Numbered from the stretch's first letter, positions 34,291-45,600 are shown. The stretch: 64,000 nt of DNA from Streptomyces sp. NBC_00285 (GCF_036174265.1 NZ_CP108055.1:4340001-4404000); one strand, 5' to 3'. Numbers and translations are program-made. Notes: generated by a model not told the origin, from the letters alone.

Positions 34291-34512
34291 GTGCAGATCC
34301 TCCACTGGCAGAAGTCCAGCTACAGCGGCGACAGCTCGAACTGCCTTGAGATAGCCGAGACCCCTGCCTTCATCCACATCCGCGACTCAAAGATCGCAGT
34401 AGGCCCTCAACTCGCCTTCCAGCCATCCGTCTGGCGGCTCTTCATTTTCCATGCGACAGCAGACAGACGGCCCCACCAGCCGGCAGCAGGACAACCAAGC
34501 CTGGGCGCCTGA
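34291..34512 (+). CDS. DUF397 small protein, partner of the XRE regulator
   Basis: 73 residues from GTG 34291, 12 bp after the XRE stop. The signature WQKSSYSGDSSNCLEIA, IHIRDSK and GPQLAFQPSVW is the DUF397 domain (about residues 6-52). The last 20 residues (ADRRPHQPAAGQPSLGA) are outside the usual domain. DUF397 proteins pair with DUF5753 regulators in an arrangement compared to toxin-antitoxin modules; the role here is inferred from that. Confidence 0.85.
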   Translation: MQILHWQKSSYSGDSSNCLEIAETPAFIHIRDSKIAVGPQLAFQPSVWRLFIFHATADRRPHQPAAGQPSLGA

Positions 34513-34578
34513 TACGCGTTTCCTGCGGTCAGACACATCCGAGCCAATCTCTCCGAACACGCAGTCTAGGCGGCGGCG

Positions 34579-35025
34579 TCAAACCCCGAGGAGACGAGTG
34601 AGCTTAATCTCTACAAACCCCGCCCCTTCAAGCCCGTCCTGAGGAAGAAGTCGACATTCTTCCGCGTTCAGCTGTTCCTCGCGAGAAATACTGAGGGAAT
34701 CGTCGTCGTAAACGACACGGATCTCTTCATTCCTACAGAAGTCAGGAACGCCCCACAGGGCAGGGTTCCATGATTCCACCCTCCCTATGATCGGCCACTT
34801 CTCGCGAATAAGCCCAAGATCACCGAACCTGCAGATTTTGATCGCGGAATTCGGTTCAAGCGAACCTTGCGATGGAAGTTCAGGGGCCTCCAAACGCGGG
34901 CCGAAGAAGTATCCAAGCACAATACCCTTGCCGTCTGCCCTGGCCACCACACCCAACGCGTATCCATGATCGCGAAGAGGCACTGTGAAGATATCCCCCG
35001 GGGAGTATGGCAACTTTCGAGTCAC
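34579..35025 (-). CDS. Imm26-family immunity protein for the RHS toxin
   Basis: 148 residues from GTG 35025. The start is two bases after the RHS toxin stop (TAGGCGTG), so the two are coupled. It opens with KLPYSPGDIFTVPLRDHGYALGVVAR and KGIVLGYFFGP, the Imm26 pattern, and ends in EGAGFVEIKLTRLLG. It should bind and neutralise the C-terminal nuclease of the toxin in the cytoplasm of the producer. Hand-counted 34681-34740 is 47% G+C, against about 70% in neighbouring genes. Confidence 0.85.
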   Translation of the reverse strand: MTRKLPYSPGDIFTVPLRDHGYALGVVARADGKGIVLGYFFGPRLEAPELPSQGSLEPNSAIKICRFGDLGLIREKWPIIGRVESWNPALWGVPDFCRNEEIRVVYDDDSLSISREEQLNAEECRLLPQDGLEGAGFVEIKLTRLLGV

Positions 35026-35027
35026 GC

Positions 35028-38000
35028 CTAACCACCTTGCCCTGGATACCATTTGGCAAAGAATCGACCAGCGGCATCCATGTACTTGTTGTAGTTCCGA
35101 TTCCTCACGCTGACTCCGGCTGTCCTTCTCACGCCGGGCAACGTAGGACGTCCACTCTGAATCCACACGATTTGTTCCAAACCGCGCTGCTCTCGGTAGA
35201 CATCGGTGCGATATTCGACTTGGAAGCTGTAGTCGGCGGTGTCTTCCCCTCGAGCATGCTCGCGTTCCCGTCGCTCCAAATCGTTTGTTCGCCCAGTTCT
35301 GACAACATTGCCGTCCACATCCCGGAGTGTATAGATCCCACCCTTGGCATTCGGATCACCAGAACAGTTACTGTTGTGAACGAGTACCGACGTCTCACCC
35401 GCCAGCACATAGTACGTGTGCAGGTCTTCGACGGTCAGGTTGTAGGTACGGGCGTGCTTGGAGAACGCGCGGTTTGCGGTGACCGTGACCGTTGAGCCGT
35501 CGAGGGTGCGTAGGGTCGTGCCGGGTGTGAGGTCGCGTGCTTCAAGCCACTGGCCGGCCTCGGGGACCCAGAACGGGTGCTCATAGGTAGCGGTGAGCTT
35601 GCGTTCGCCCTCCGGGGTCTTGATCGTGAGTTCGTTGAAGTGCTTGTCGTCCTCGGTGATGATCAGCCGGGTCACCTTGCGTGGACCGGATTCGCCGGTC
35701 TCGGGATCCGTGGCCAGCACCTTGTCGCCGACCCGAATCTCCTCGATGTTCTTCGAGGACTTGTCGGACAGCAGTACCTTCGTGCCGCCAAGGAAGCACT
35801 GGTTGCACTTGCTCTTCGGCCCTCGTTTGCCACCGAACGCGATGCTTCCGAGCCCTGGCCCTTCGCCGCCGTCCATGGCCGCGCTGACCCCCGTGGCCAT
35901 GGAGGCGGACATTCCCCAACTCAGCCCGCCCGGGCACGCCCTGCCCACCGCGAGGCAGGCAGCTCCCTTCGCATTGTTGACATTCGAGGCGTTGATCGGG
36001 GCAGAAAGGTCCGTGCATTCGTTACGCCCGTACAGGGAGCACAGATCGTCGAGCTGCGCATAGAAGGCGTCTATGTACTGATGAGCCTTACTCCACTTGG
36101 TCGGAACCTTGACAGTGGGGAAGATCGAGATGTACCCGTCACCGTCGTAGTCGAGTTGGCCGTTTCCCTCGTCTTTCCAAGTGCTCGGCGGAGGCTTGCT
36201 AGGGTCGTCCCGCACACAGCCGCCGACCTTGGTGCAAGGCGCAGTTCCGCCGGAATCGCCGTTCAGCATCAAACCGGTCGGGTCGCTCTTGCTGACAGGG
36301 CTGTTGTTCGAGTACGCGTACCCGTTCATCTGAAGCGGGTCCGCCAGGTCGATGACCGGGTCCGCGGAGAGGAAGTGGCCCGAAGCCTGGTCGTACTCGC
36401 GGGCCCCGATATGCGTCAGGCCGGTTGTCGTGTCGTCAATTCCGACGCCCAGGTAGCTCCGCTTGTTGGGCCAAGTCGACGGCTTCGCGCCGCGGACATC
36501 GCCGTAGGGCTTGAAGTCGCGGCGGGTGACCGCTTGGCCGCTGGACAGGTCGACCGAGGTGTTCGCCGTGCCGAGGTGATCGGAGATCAGGACGGTCAGT
36601 TTGTGACCCGTCGTGGCGCCGTTGGTCGTGGAGCGGACGACCGTGGGTGCGCCGGCCTGTGCGTAGGAGCGTGAGGCCTTGGTGATGGTGCCGGTCGCAT
36701 TCGTCGTCAGCTCCGTCTCGCCCAGGTACAGGGTCGAGCCGGACGACGAGTTCTCCAGCAGGCGGTTGCCGGCGGCGTCGTAGATGTACGTCGTCTTGTT
36801 GCCGCCGGCGGTGATCGAGTCGAGCTTGTTCTCCGGCGACCAGAGGAGGTTCTGGGTGGCGCCGGACAGGGCCCGGACAGTGGTGTTGCCCGTCGCCTCG
36901 TACGTGTAGGAGCTGCCCCGTCCCGACGGGTTCGAGCTGACCGTCGTCATGGTGTGTGGCTGTGTCCGGTACGCCGGAGTGGTCGGCGTGGCATCGATCG
37001 TCTTGCCATAGCCGTAGGTGAACGTGACGTTCTTCGTCGCGTCCGCCGGGTCGTGCTCGGTCATGGCGGCGCGGTTGCCGAGCCAGTCGAAGGTGAACGA
37101 CTGGCGGTAGGCGGTGGCGCCCGTGGAGACGGTCGTGGTGTCCGGAGCGGCGGCGGAAAGCGTCGACTTCAGCGCAGAGTCCGGAGTTGCGGCATCCGTC
37201 GATTCATCGGGGGCATCGGTGACCGGGCCCGAGGACGTCGCGTAGTCGGTGCGGTGGCCCCAGGTGGTCCCGCTCGCCGCCTTGCAGCCCGTTCCATCGC
37301 CGGCCGGGGCGACCTTGGACGTCCAGGCATGGACCAGTTCGCCCAGGACGTCGTAGGTGAAGCACTGGGTGTCCCAGACCTTGTCCGCCGGGTCACCGAG
37401 CTGGCGGGAGTTGGAGGTGATCGTGCCGGAGGCGTCGTAGGAGTAGTAGTTGTCCGCGATGCGGTGTGGGCCGGCGGTCTCGCGGTCCGTGACCGTGCGC
37501 TGGAGCTGACCGTTGAACGGGTTGACGAAGTTCGTCGTCCAGACGCGGTAGGGCTGGGATCCGGAGACGGCGCGCAGTACCTCGCCGTAGGGCGAGTAGG
37601 CGGCGTCGGCGGTGTACCAGGTCTGGCCCGAGGTGGATTCCGGCAGACCGTCGCCGCTGTAGCGGGTGACGACCTTCTCCCGTGCCAGTCCGCCTGCGGC
37701 GGGCAGGGTGACGGACAGCGGCTTGCCTGTCGGCGTGTACGTGTACGAGTACGCGTAAGTGCCTGACAGCCCCGTCGTCATCGAGTTGGCCGGGATGACC
37801 GTCTCGCTGCCGGTGACGTGGTACTCGGCGTCGTAGCCCGTGACACGACTGACGTAGTCACCGGTGTCGGTGTGCCGCTTGGAGGAGAGCGGCTGGCCGA
37901 TGCCGCCGGGCGCGTCGTCGTAGGTGTACTCCTTGACCGGCGTGGCGGTCGTGGAACCCTGCCGCACCTTCAGTACGCGCCCCAGGACGTCGTACTCGGT

Positions 38001-41000
38001 GTAGGTGTGCTGGTCGAGCGCGCTCGCAACGTGGTTGGGGCGGTCGGCCGAGTCGTACCAGGTGTCCGTCTTGCCGGTGTCGGGGTCGGTTGCGGATGTC
38101 ACCCTGCCTCGGGCGTCGTAGGTGTACGTCCATGCGTTGCCCGCCGGATCGGTGACCTTGGAGCGGTTGCCCCTCGCGTCGTACTCGTAGGTGGTCAGGC
38201 GGCCCGCGTCGGAGTCCTTCTGGGTGTAGTGCTTCAGCATGGTGACCCGGCCGAGGGCGTCGTAGGACGTCCAGGTTTTCGGCCGGGTCGAGCCCGGAGG
38301 GTCCACGAACGTGCTGGACAGGCCGTAGGACGTGTAGGTCGCGTCCTTGTAGTCGTCGCCCTGGTAGGCAGTCGCCCGGACCTCGCGTTCCAGGCCGTCG
38401 TAGCGGTACTCGGTCCATGAGGGGAACAGCCACTTCGACTTCGGGGCGAACAGAGCCGTGTCCGGTTCTCCCTTCGCCAGATAGCCCCCCGTCTTCTCGT
38501 GGACGAGGCCGTGGTCGTCGTACTTGGTGTCCACGATGATGCGGCCGGGGCCATGGGCCTCCGCCTGCTGCTGGACCTCGCGCCCCAGACCGTCGTAGAG
38601 GGTGATGCCCGTGGCGTAGGAACCGTCGTCCTTCAGGGTTTTGACGGTCACCGCCGCCGGACGGTTCTCCGCGCTCGTGGCGATCGCGGCCTGGTAGGCG
38701 ATCTGCACGCTCGGCGACTGTCCCGCGCCCGAGCGGGACGAGGACCAACCCTTCACCAGACGGCCGAGAGCGTCGTACTCGGTGCGTGTGACACGGCCGT
38801 TGGGATCGGTGACCGACAGGGGGAGACCGCGCCCGGGGTCATAGGCCGTGATGGTCTCGTAGCCCTTGGCGTCGAGGGATTTCACCTCGGTGACCGGACC
38901 GCCCTCGTCGGCCGGGGTGTACCTGGTCTCCGTCGTGCCCTGGCCGGGAGACGTGACGGTTCGGACCCTGCCCAGCGGGTCGTAGGTGGTCGTGACGACG
39001 AAGGAGTACGCCGTGCCGGCACCGTCGATCTCGGCCTTCGAGGTGACCATGCCTCTGGTCGGCGTCGCGCCGTAGGAAAGACCGTCGTACGTGAACCGCG
39101 CGGCCGACCTGAGTTTGGTGGCAGGGTCCGCAGAGTCGTGCGCCGCGCATGAAGTGCCCGTGCTGCGCTGCTCCTTCGGCAGACCGATCAGCCACGCGGT
39201 GGTGTTGTGGAGGTACGACGTCTTCGTGCACGTCTGGTCGGAGAGGGTCTCGGCGGTGCCGTCGGGCTTGACGACGGCCGTCTCGACCTGGGTGGGCAGG
39301 CCATAGGTGTCGTCGACCGTGGTGAGCGTGCGCACGGCGCGCCATCCCGAGTCCTGGGTCTGGATCTCGTCCGTTCGTCTGACGCCGGTGCGGTGGGCGA
39401 GCAGCGGGTCGGCGGCGGTTCCGTCCTCGTTCTCGCGGGCTCGGGAAGCCGTCTGCGCGGACCACGGGTAGTCGAGCGTGCGCTTGAGGACCTTGCCGTC
39501 GGAGTCCCGGTAGGTGATGGTCTCCGCGGTCATGCCGGCGTACTGCGGAGCGTCGTCCGCAACGAGTGTGTAGGTGCCGGTGGAGTCCTTCACCTCACCA
39601 CCGACGCCCAGGAGATAGCGGGTCACTGAGAGAGACTGGGACTGCGCCTCTCCGACCTCGGACGTGACCGTCTCGCCCTCGACGACCTTCACCTGTCGGT
39701 AGCCACGCCAGTCGCTGTAGGTGCGCAGTGCGGGACGGGTGAACTCGTCGTCGTTCTTGGCCCAAGCGGCGCCGGAGTACTCGTACTTCGTGGTGACCGG
39801 CTTGCTCCGGGAGGTGACCTTGTCCGTCTCCGTCACCGAATCGACGACGTACTTGTTGAACCACGCCTTGGCAGGGGTCTTCTCGTCACCGTCGGGTGAC
39901 CAACGCACCGGGAAGCAGGTGCCGTTGCTCCTTCCCTTGTCCTCGGCGGGCTCGGTGGCACAGCCCCCCGTGTACTCGACCTGGACGTCCCCGCCGTTCT
40001 CCGTGGAGACGGTTCCGATGCGAGGGCGGGTGAAGCCGGGACGCTGGTCGTTCTTGCCCGTCAGTACCAGGTTGGGCAGTTGGCGGTCCTGGAGACGGCC
40101 GTGGAGAGGTGAGGAGGAGCCGACCGTGTACTGCGCGAAACTCACCCCGTAGTTGGACTGGACGGTGCCGGTCGTGTCTCCGGGCGCGTAACCGGTGCGG
40201 GTGATGGAGTTGAGCCACAGACCGGGGGCGGTGTCGTACCAGTCCTCGGGGAAGGACTGGCGGAGCGTGTACTTGTCGACCGGGCCCAGGCTGGTCTGCC
40301 CCGCGCGAGCCGCCTTCGTCGTGACCGTGTCCAGACGCCACTGCGTCCAGAACGACGGGAACGCCGGGCACAGCTTGGACGTGGACTTGCAGTTGAGGTT
40401 GCCGGGAGTGTCCCACCAGGGGCGATAGGCGCCCGGGTCGTCGGTCTTGGCGAAGTTGGTCTCGGTGCAGGCCGTGTCCGACTTGAGGCAGCGCTGCTTG
40501 ACACCGAAGTCCACGGTCGCCGACGGCTTGGTCAGACCGTCGGGGCGCATGCCGTACTCGATGGACGCCGGGTACGCGTAACGGTCGTATTGCTCGGGCG
40601 ACTTGAACTTCTCACGGACGGCGTAGTAGTTGGTCTCCTGCTTCCAGTTGACGATCATCGTGTTGCCGTTGACGTCGACGACCTTGTCCATGCCCCAGCG
40701 CCAGGCCTGCTGCTTGCCTGCCCCACAGCGGGAGTCGGCGAAGGCCGTGGCGTGGCACGGCTCACCCGAGTGGTTACCGAAGACCGGAACGGTGGAGACG
40801 GAGTTGGTGGTCGCGTGGCCTCCACCCACCGTGTTCTGGCCGTAGTAGTACTGGGTGCCGTCTGTGGTGGTGACGACCCAGTACTCACCGTTGTTGTCGT
40901 CGTTGGTACCGCCCACGCGGTGTTCGACCCGGGTGCCGTCGTCCTGCTGGGGACGGTAGATCTCGGTGTCCTTGTCGGGGTCGCTGCCGGATGCCGCGTC

Positions 41001-42254
41001 CCGGACCAGTTCCGTGGTCTTGCCGCCCAGCGACATCACCGCGTTGTACGACACCCAGCACAGGTCGGAGGTCTTGTCCTTCTTGGCTGTGTTGTTGGGA
41101 GTTCCGGCCTTGAGAGGCTTGCGGTCGTCCTGGCAGGCGCGGTAGCGGCGCTCGATGTAGCCAGGGTCGTACGACCAGCCCTCGCCGATCCAGGATGCCT
41201 GGGGCGAGGAGACGGACGTACGGCCGTCCACGCTCTGCGAGCTGTAGTTGAAGGAGATCGCGGGAGTCGGCCCCGCGGGCGGGTTCGGCACCGTGAGCGG
41301 GTACGACCAGCTGAACGCGCCCGATGATCCACCCGCGGTCCACTTGCCGTCGGAGGTGAGCGGTGTCGCCTTGAAGGTGCCGCCGCCACCGGAGCCGGAG
41401 TCGACCGCGCCGACGACTGCTGTGCCACTTCCCGCGGTGGCGACCGGTGTTGCCCGGTGGTAAGCCGCTTGGACGACACCGGAGTTCGAGGGCTTTACGG
41501 AGTTCGCCGAGGCAGGGGTCACCGTGCCGTCGGCTGCGGGGTCGACCGTGGCCGTGAGCGATGCCGACGCAGTGTCGTTCGTGGTCTCCAGTTCCTCGTA
41601 CGCCTGGCATGCCTCGTCGTCCGGCGCCGTCAGGTAGCAGTCGGGGAACTGCACGAAGCGCAGCCGGGATGCCCAGTCAGCGCCGTAGAGGTTCTCGAAC
41701 TTGGCGTAGTCCAGCTTCACGGAGATCGGGACCGCCCCGCCAGCGGGGGCCTCCACAACGATGACGGCGCCGTCGACGCCCTGGGCCGTCGGATCGGTGC
41801 GCTGCGGGATCGTCACCTGCCATGTGCCTGTCGGCACCGGCTGGTCGGCCGCCTGACCGAGGCTCACCGGCAGGCTGCCGGCAGGTGTCAGCGCCGCCTG
41901 TTCCGCTTCCCGTCCGGCGGTGCGGCCCGAGGCCGCTGTGATGGACGAACCGAAAAAAACTGGCTGCGTCCCGGCGGGAGTGGTCGTCGTGTTGGCCGGC
42001 GCTTCGAGTCGGTCCTTGGGGACCTTGGCCCGCAATGTCGAGCGGTCCAGGCTGAATTTTTCGCCTGGGATCGACTCTTCCTTCTCGAGCTGTTCCAAGG
42101 TCAGAGTCTCCCGGCCGACCTCTGCCTGCGCCGGATCCGGGGGGAGCGCCATCGCCTGTGCGGGAAGCAGTCCGACCAGCAGCACCGCGGCCGTTACCGG
42201 GACGACTGCGTGTGCAAGACGGCGCCTGCGAGCATGCGAAAGTCCATCGAACAC
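35028..42254 (-). CDS. Secreted RHS polymorphic toxin with HINT domain and GIY-YIG (URI-type) nuclease tip
   Basis: 2,408 residues from GTG 42254, with GGGGGGA upstream. The N-terminal signal peptide reads ARRRRLAHAVVPVTAAVLLV then ALA-like cleavage. An SpvB/TcdB-like shell follows (about 300-900), then many YD repeats such as YDALGRLVKG and YDARGRVTSAT (about 1,100-1,900). The RHS core end is SYLGVGIDDTTTGLTHIGAREYDQ with DPTG (about 1,935-1,995). A HINT autoprotease (about 2,150-2,290) starts CFLGGTKVLL and ends VLVHNSNC. The tip (from about 2,300) reads GGIYTLRDVDGNVVRTGRTNDLERR with a later EQRGLEQIVW, a GIY-YIG/URI-type nuclease that would cut nucleic acid in a target cell. Confidence 0.9.
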   Translation of the reverse strand: MFDGLSHARRRRLAHAVVPVTAAVLLVGLLPAQAMALPPDPAQAEVGRETLTLEQLEKEESIPGEKFSLDRSTLRAKVPKDRLEAPANTTTTPAGTQPVFFGSSITAASGRTAGREAEQAALTPAGSLPVSLGQAADQPVPTGTWQVTIPQRTDPTAQGVDGAVIVVEAPAGGAVPISVKLDYAKFENLYGADWASRLRFVQFPDCYLTAPDDEACQAYEELETTNDTASASLTATVDPAADGTVTPASANSVKPSNSGVVQAAYHRATPVATAGSGTAVVGAVDSGSGGGGTFKATPLTSDGKWTAGGSSGAFSWSYPLTVPNPPAGPTPAISFNYSSQSVDGRTSVSSPQASWIGEGWSYDPGYIERRYRACQDDRKPLKAGTPNNTAKKDKTSDLCWVSYNAVMSLGGKTTELVRDAASGSDPDKDTEIYRPQQDDGTRVEHRVGGTNDDNNGEYWVVTTTDGTQYYYGQNTVGGGHATTNSVSTVPVFGNHSGEPCHATAFADSRCGAGKQQAWRWGMDKVVDVNGNTMIVNWKQETNYYAVREKFKSPEQYDRYAYPASIEYGMRPDGLTKPSATVDFGVKQRCLKSDTACTETNFAKTDDPGAYRPWWDTPGNLNCKSTSKLCPAFPSFWTQWRLDTVTTKAARAGQTSLGPVDKYTLRQSFPEDWYDTAPGLWLNSITRTGYAPGDTTGTVQSNYGVSFAQYTVGSSSPLHGRLQDRQLPNLVLTGKNDQRPGFTRPRIGTVSTENGGDVQVEYTGGCATEPAEDKGRSNGTCFPVRWSPDGDEKTPAKAWFNKYVVDSVTETDKVTSRSKPVTTKYEYSGAAWAKNDDEFTRPALRTYSDWRGYRQVKVVEGETVTSEVGEAQSQSLSVTRYLLGVGGEVKDSTGTYTLVADDAPQYAGMTAETITYRDSDGKVLKRTLDYPWSAQTASRARENEDGTAADPLLAHRTGVRRTDEIQTQDSGWRAVRTLTTVDDTYGLPTQVETAVVKPDGTAETLSDQTCTKTSYLHNTTAWLIGLPKEQRSTGTSCAAHDSADPATKLRSAARFTYDGLSYGATPTRGMVTSKAEIDGAGTAYSFVVTTTYDPLGRVRTVTSPGQGTTETRYTPADEGGPVTEVKSLDAKGYETITAYDPGRGLPLSVTDPNGRVTRTEYDALGRLVKGWSSSRSGAGQSPSVQIAYQAAIATSAENRPAAVTVKTLKDDGSYATGITLYDGLGREVQQQAEAHGPGRIIVDTKYDDHGLVHEKTGGYLAKGEPDTALFAPKSKWLFPSWTEYRYDGLEREVRATAYQGDDYKDATYTSYGLSSTFVDPPGSTRPKTWTSYDALGRVTMLKHYTQKDSDAGRLTTYEYDARGNRSKVTDPAGNAWTYTYDARGRVTSATDPDTGKTDTWYDSADRPNHVASALDQHTYTEYDVLGRVLKVRQGSTTATPVKEYTYDDAPGGIGQPLSSKRHTDTGDYVSRVTGYDAEYHVTGSETVIPANSMTTGLSGTYAYSYTYTPTGKPLSVTLPAAGGLAREKVVTRYSGDGLPESTSGQTWYTADAAYSPYGEVLRAVSGSQPYRVWTTNFVNPFNGQLQRTVTDRETAGPHRIADNYYSYDASGTITSNSRQLGDPADKVWDTQCFTYDVLGELVHAWTSKVAPAGDGTGCKAASGTTWGHRTDYATSSGPVTDAPDESTDAATPDSALKSTLSAAAPDTTTVSTGATAYRQSFTFDWLGNRAAMTEHDPADATKNVTFTYGYGKTIDATPTTPAYRTQPHTMTTVSSNPSGRGSSYTYEATGNTTVRALSGATQNLLWSPENKLDSITAGGNKTTYIYDAAGNRLLENSSSGSTLYLGETELTTNATGTITKASRSYAQAGAPTVVRSTTNGATTGHKLTVLISDHLGTANTSVDLSSGQAVTRRDFKPYGDVRGAKPSTWPNKRSYLGVGIDDTTTGLTHIGAREYDQASGHFLSADPVIDLADPLQMNGYAYSNNSPVSKSDPTGLMLNGDSGGTAPCTKVGGCVRDDPSKPPPSTWKDEGNGQLDYDGDGYISIFPTVKVPTKWSKAHQYIDAFYAQLDDLCSLYGRNECTDLSAPINASNVNNAKGAACLAVGRACPGGLSWGMSASMATGVSAAMDGGEGPGLGSIAFGGKRGPKSKCNQCFLGGTKVLLSDKSSKNIEEIRVGDKVLATDPETGESGPRKVTRLIITEDDKHFNELTIKTPEGERKLTATYEHPFWVPEAGQWLEARDLTPGTTLRTLDGSTVTVTANRAFSKHARTYNLTVEDLHTYYVLAGETSVLVHNSNCSGDPNAKGGIYTLRDVDGNVVRTGRTNDLERREREHARGEDTADYSFQVEYRTDVYREQRGLEQIVWIQSGRPTLPGVRRTAGVSVRNRNYNKYMDAAGRFFAKWYPGQGG

Positions 42255-42692
42255 GACAAGGTCCCCCCGGACCACTTGAAGCGGGACCGATGAAGGACCA
42301 CGCGTGACGACTTACCTGAGAGCACAGATTCTGTGATCACTCTGTGAAAAAACACCAGATGCGACGGACCGATGTGATGATCGTCACCGTGTGTAACACA
42401 TCATTACGCTGCGAATACCCTTCAAAGCGGGATTTCGCTTTACGTGGGATTGACTTCCCCTTTATCGACCATTGAGGAAATTCAAGAACCTTGCGACATA
42501 AGGCATGCCGATGCAGACTATTTGCCCTGGTTCACATCGCTTTGCGAGCGGGTGCCCAGGATCGCTCGACGCTCCTTCCAGAGCAGCGCGCCCGCGCAAG
42601 GGAGGAAGCCCCGAAGATCTGCACAGGGTGACGACAGTTCCCCCATAGGTCATCATCGGCTGGCCACACGAGGGGGAAGGGGAACCCGCCCG
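42255..42692. other. Divergent promoter region between RHS toxin and DNRLRE protein
   Basis: 438 bp without a convincing gene; the open frame starting at 42444 runs into the next gene but lacks a ribosome-binding site and signal sequence. It is AT-richer than average near 42320-42440, which fits promoters for both genes. GTGTAACAC at 42391-42399 is a near-palindrome. No specific sigma-factor site is recognised. Confidence 0.5.
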
Positions 42693-45600
42693 ATGACGCA
42701 CAACCGGCGCCGCCTGCCCGGCCGTCGGGCCGGAGCGGCACTGCTCGCCGCCGCGGTCACCACGACCGGCATCGTCTACGTCGGCTTCCGGCTGTCCGAC
42801 GACGTCCACGACGACAGGGCCCGCGGCCGAAGCAGTCCGACGGTCACCGAATCCGTCGCGCTCGCGCGGGCTGCGAGGACGGGGAAGTCCGTCGAGGTGA
42901 CCGCGGCTCGCACCGCCCGTTCCACCACATGGGCCCGGCCCGACGGCCAGATGGCGAAGCAGCTGTACTCCTCCCCGATCCGGGCCAAGGTGGACGGCGA
43001 GTGGAAGGGGATCGACCCCAACCTGCACCGCACCGCGCAGGGTTGGGAGCCGAAGGCCACCAACACCCGGATGGTGTTCTCCGCAGGGTCGGAGGAACGT
43101 GACGAAGAGCGCTCTTCACGCTCGACCGCGCACCGCGTCTCCCTGGTGAGCTCTGCAGCCGCCGACACCGGAACTCCCCTGGCCACCCTGTATGTCGGCG
43201 ACAATGGTGACCACACCATCCAGCTGACCTGGCCGGGCTCCATACCGACGCCGATCGTCGACGGCAATCGCATCCTGTACCCGGAGATCTTCCCGGGCGG
43301 CGACCTGGTGCTGACGGCGGACGACGACGGCTTCGGCCAGACCCTCGTGGTGAAGAACCGGCAGGCCGCGTCCGACCCGCATGTCCGGCAGATGACCTAC
43401 GGTCTGCATTCCAGCGATCTCTCGTTCCGTCTGGATCCGCTGTCAGGAATGGTCAGCGCGGTGAATCTGTCCAACGACGAGGTCGCCGTGTCTCCGACCC
43501 CGCTGATGTGGGACAGCAGTGGCACCCCGGCCGTCACCGACGGGCAGGTCGGCGCCACCGCTCAGCCCACCGAGGCGGAGTCCCCGGATCCGACGGGCTC
43601 CCCGACGGACACGCTCTCGGACACTCCCAGCCCGTCGGAGGAGGAAGTCGAGTCCGACGAGCAGAGCGACACAGACACCGAGGTCCTCCCCTCCGCCAGC
43701 GATGGTCCGGAACCGACCGTTTCGGAGGCCCCGCTCCCCTCAGCCCCCGGCGAGCCGACCCCGGCGCCACCCCAGACGGGCTCCTCCGCGAGCCTGAGCC
43801 TGCCCTCCCTGGACGGGCCGTCGCCCAACTCGCGCGGTGAACTGGTGAAAGCCGATCTGTCCACGGGGCAATGGACCCTCACGCCCGATCAGGACTTCCT
43901 CAGCGACCCGGCAACGACCTACCCGGTCTTCATCGACCCGTCCGTCAAGAAGCACACCCAGGGCTGGACCACCGCCTACGATCGCCATCCCAAGGCCACG
44001 TTCTACAACGGCAGGGGCTTCAACAAAGGCGGCACGCACGAGGCTCGGGTCGGCTTCGAGTCCGACACCTGGGGTACGTCACGGTCGTTCTTCAACATCG
44101 CCTTCGACAAGGACCTCAAGGGCACCAAGATCGACACCGCCAAGCTGCGCCTGCTGGAGACATACTCCTGGTCCTGCCAGGCACGCTCGATGAGCGTGCA
44201 CCTCACGAGCGAGGTCAACTCACACACCAACTGGGACAACGCGCCCGAACTGCATGACGGAAACAAGCTCACCACCAAGAGCTTCGCGCACGGTTACAAG
44301 TCCGGCTGCCGCGACGCCTACGAGACCTTCGACGTGAGGAAGGGCGCCCAGAAGCGAGCCGACACGGGCGCGGACATGATCACCTTCGGATTGCGTGCCC
44401 GGGACGAGGACTCCCAGTACGCATGGAAGAAGTTCATCGCCGACGGCGACCAGGGCGCACCGGTGCTGGAACTCGTCTACAACCGCAAGCCCTCAATCGT
44501 CTCGGACTCCCTCGACCTCGGCCCCGACGGCAAGTGCACCACCACGAAGCCGTACGTCCGCATGGGCTCCGCAGATCTGACCTTCACGGCCAAGGCCACG
44601 GACAAGGACAAGAACCTCGACCGCTTCGACTTCGACCTGTGGGAGACGGGGAAGTGGGACACCACGGGCGATCTGCTGAAGTCGACCGGCAGGATCGACC
44701 TAGCCGCTAATACAGGCACAGCCCTGGGTACCACCGACGGGTTCGCCACCAGCAAGCTCAAGAGTGGCGCCACGTACTCCTGGCGGGTGCAGGTCTTCGA
44801 CGACGCGGGCTCCACCTCTGGTTGGTATCCGAAAACGCCCTGCCGCTTCGTCCTCGACACCACCGCACCACGTCCCCCTGTGGTGACGTCCACCGACTTC
44901 CCCAACGCCGACGGCAGCCAGAACGGCTTCGGCAGCGGTGGGGAGGACACCAAGTGGTCCGTGACGAAGTTCGGTACCGCCGGTACCTTCGCCGTGCGGG
45001 CCCTGAACACGGACGTCGTGCGCTACGAGTACGGCTACAACTCCCCCAGCTACACCGGCAGTGTGCCCCGACTCAACGGCACGGCTACGACTGTCTGGGC
45101 GAGCATCGGCAACGCCAAGCCGCCCTCCGCCGGACCCAACGTGCTCTATGTCCGCACGGTGGACGGCGCCGGTAACGTGTCCGAGCCGACCAAGTACTTC
45201 TTCTACGTCACCCCACGCGACCAGGCCGACAAACCCGGCGACTTCACCGGCGACCAGCTGCCCGACATGATGGTCGTCACCAAGGACGGCAACCTCGGGT
45301 TGTACCCCTCCCAGTCCCTGCCGACCGACCTGACCAAGGGCACCGGCGATCTGGACTACTCGATGCCGGGCGCCTATCGCGCGAACCCCGAGAAGGACCC
45401 CAACGGCAACGACGGCCTGCCGCCGTTCATGGCCGCCGCGAACGGGCACTTCACCGGCGCCCTGATCACCCACAACGGCGACATCTACGGCGGTGACGGT
45501 CTCCAGGACCTCGTCGTGCGGGTCGGCGGCAGACTGTGGGTCTACCCCGGAGACGGCTATGGCGCCGTCAACACCGACAGGCGGCAGGAGATCCTGCTCC

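Noticed and set aside
42444..42692. An 83-codon N-terminal extension of the DNRLRE protein
   Set aside because: No ribosome-binding site, and the signal-anchor sits right after ATG 42693, so the shorter start is preferred.
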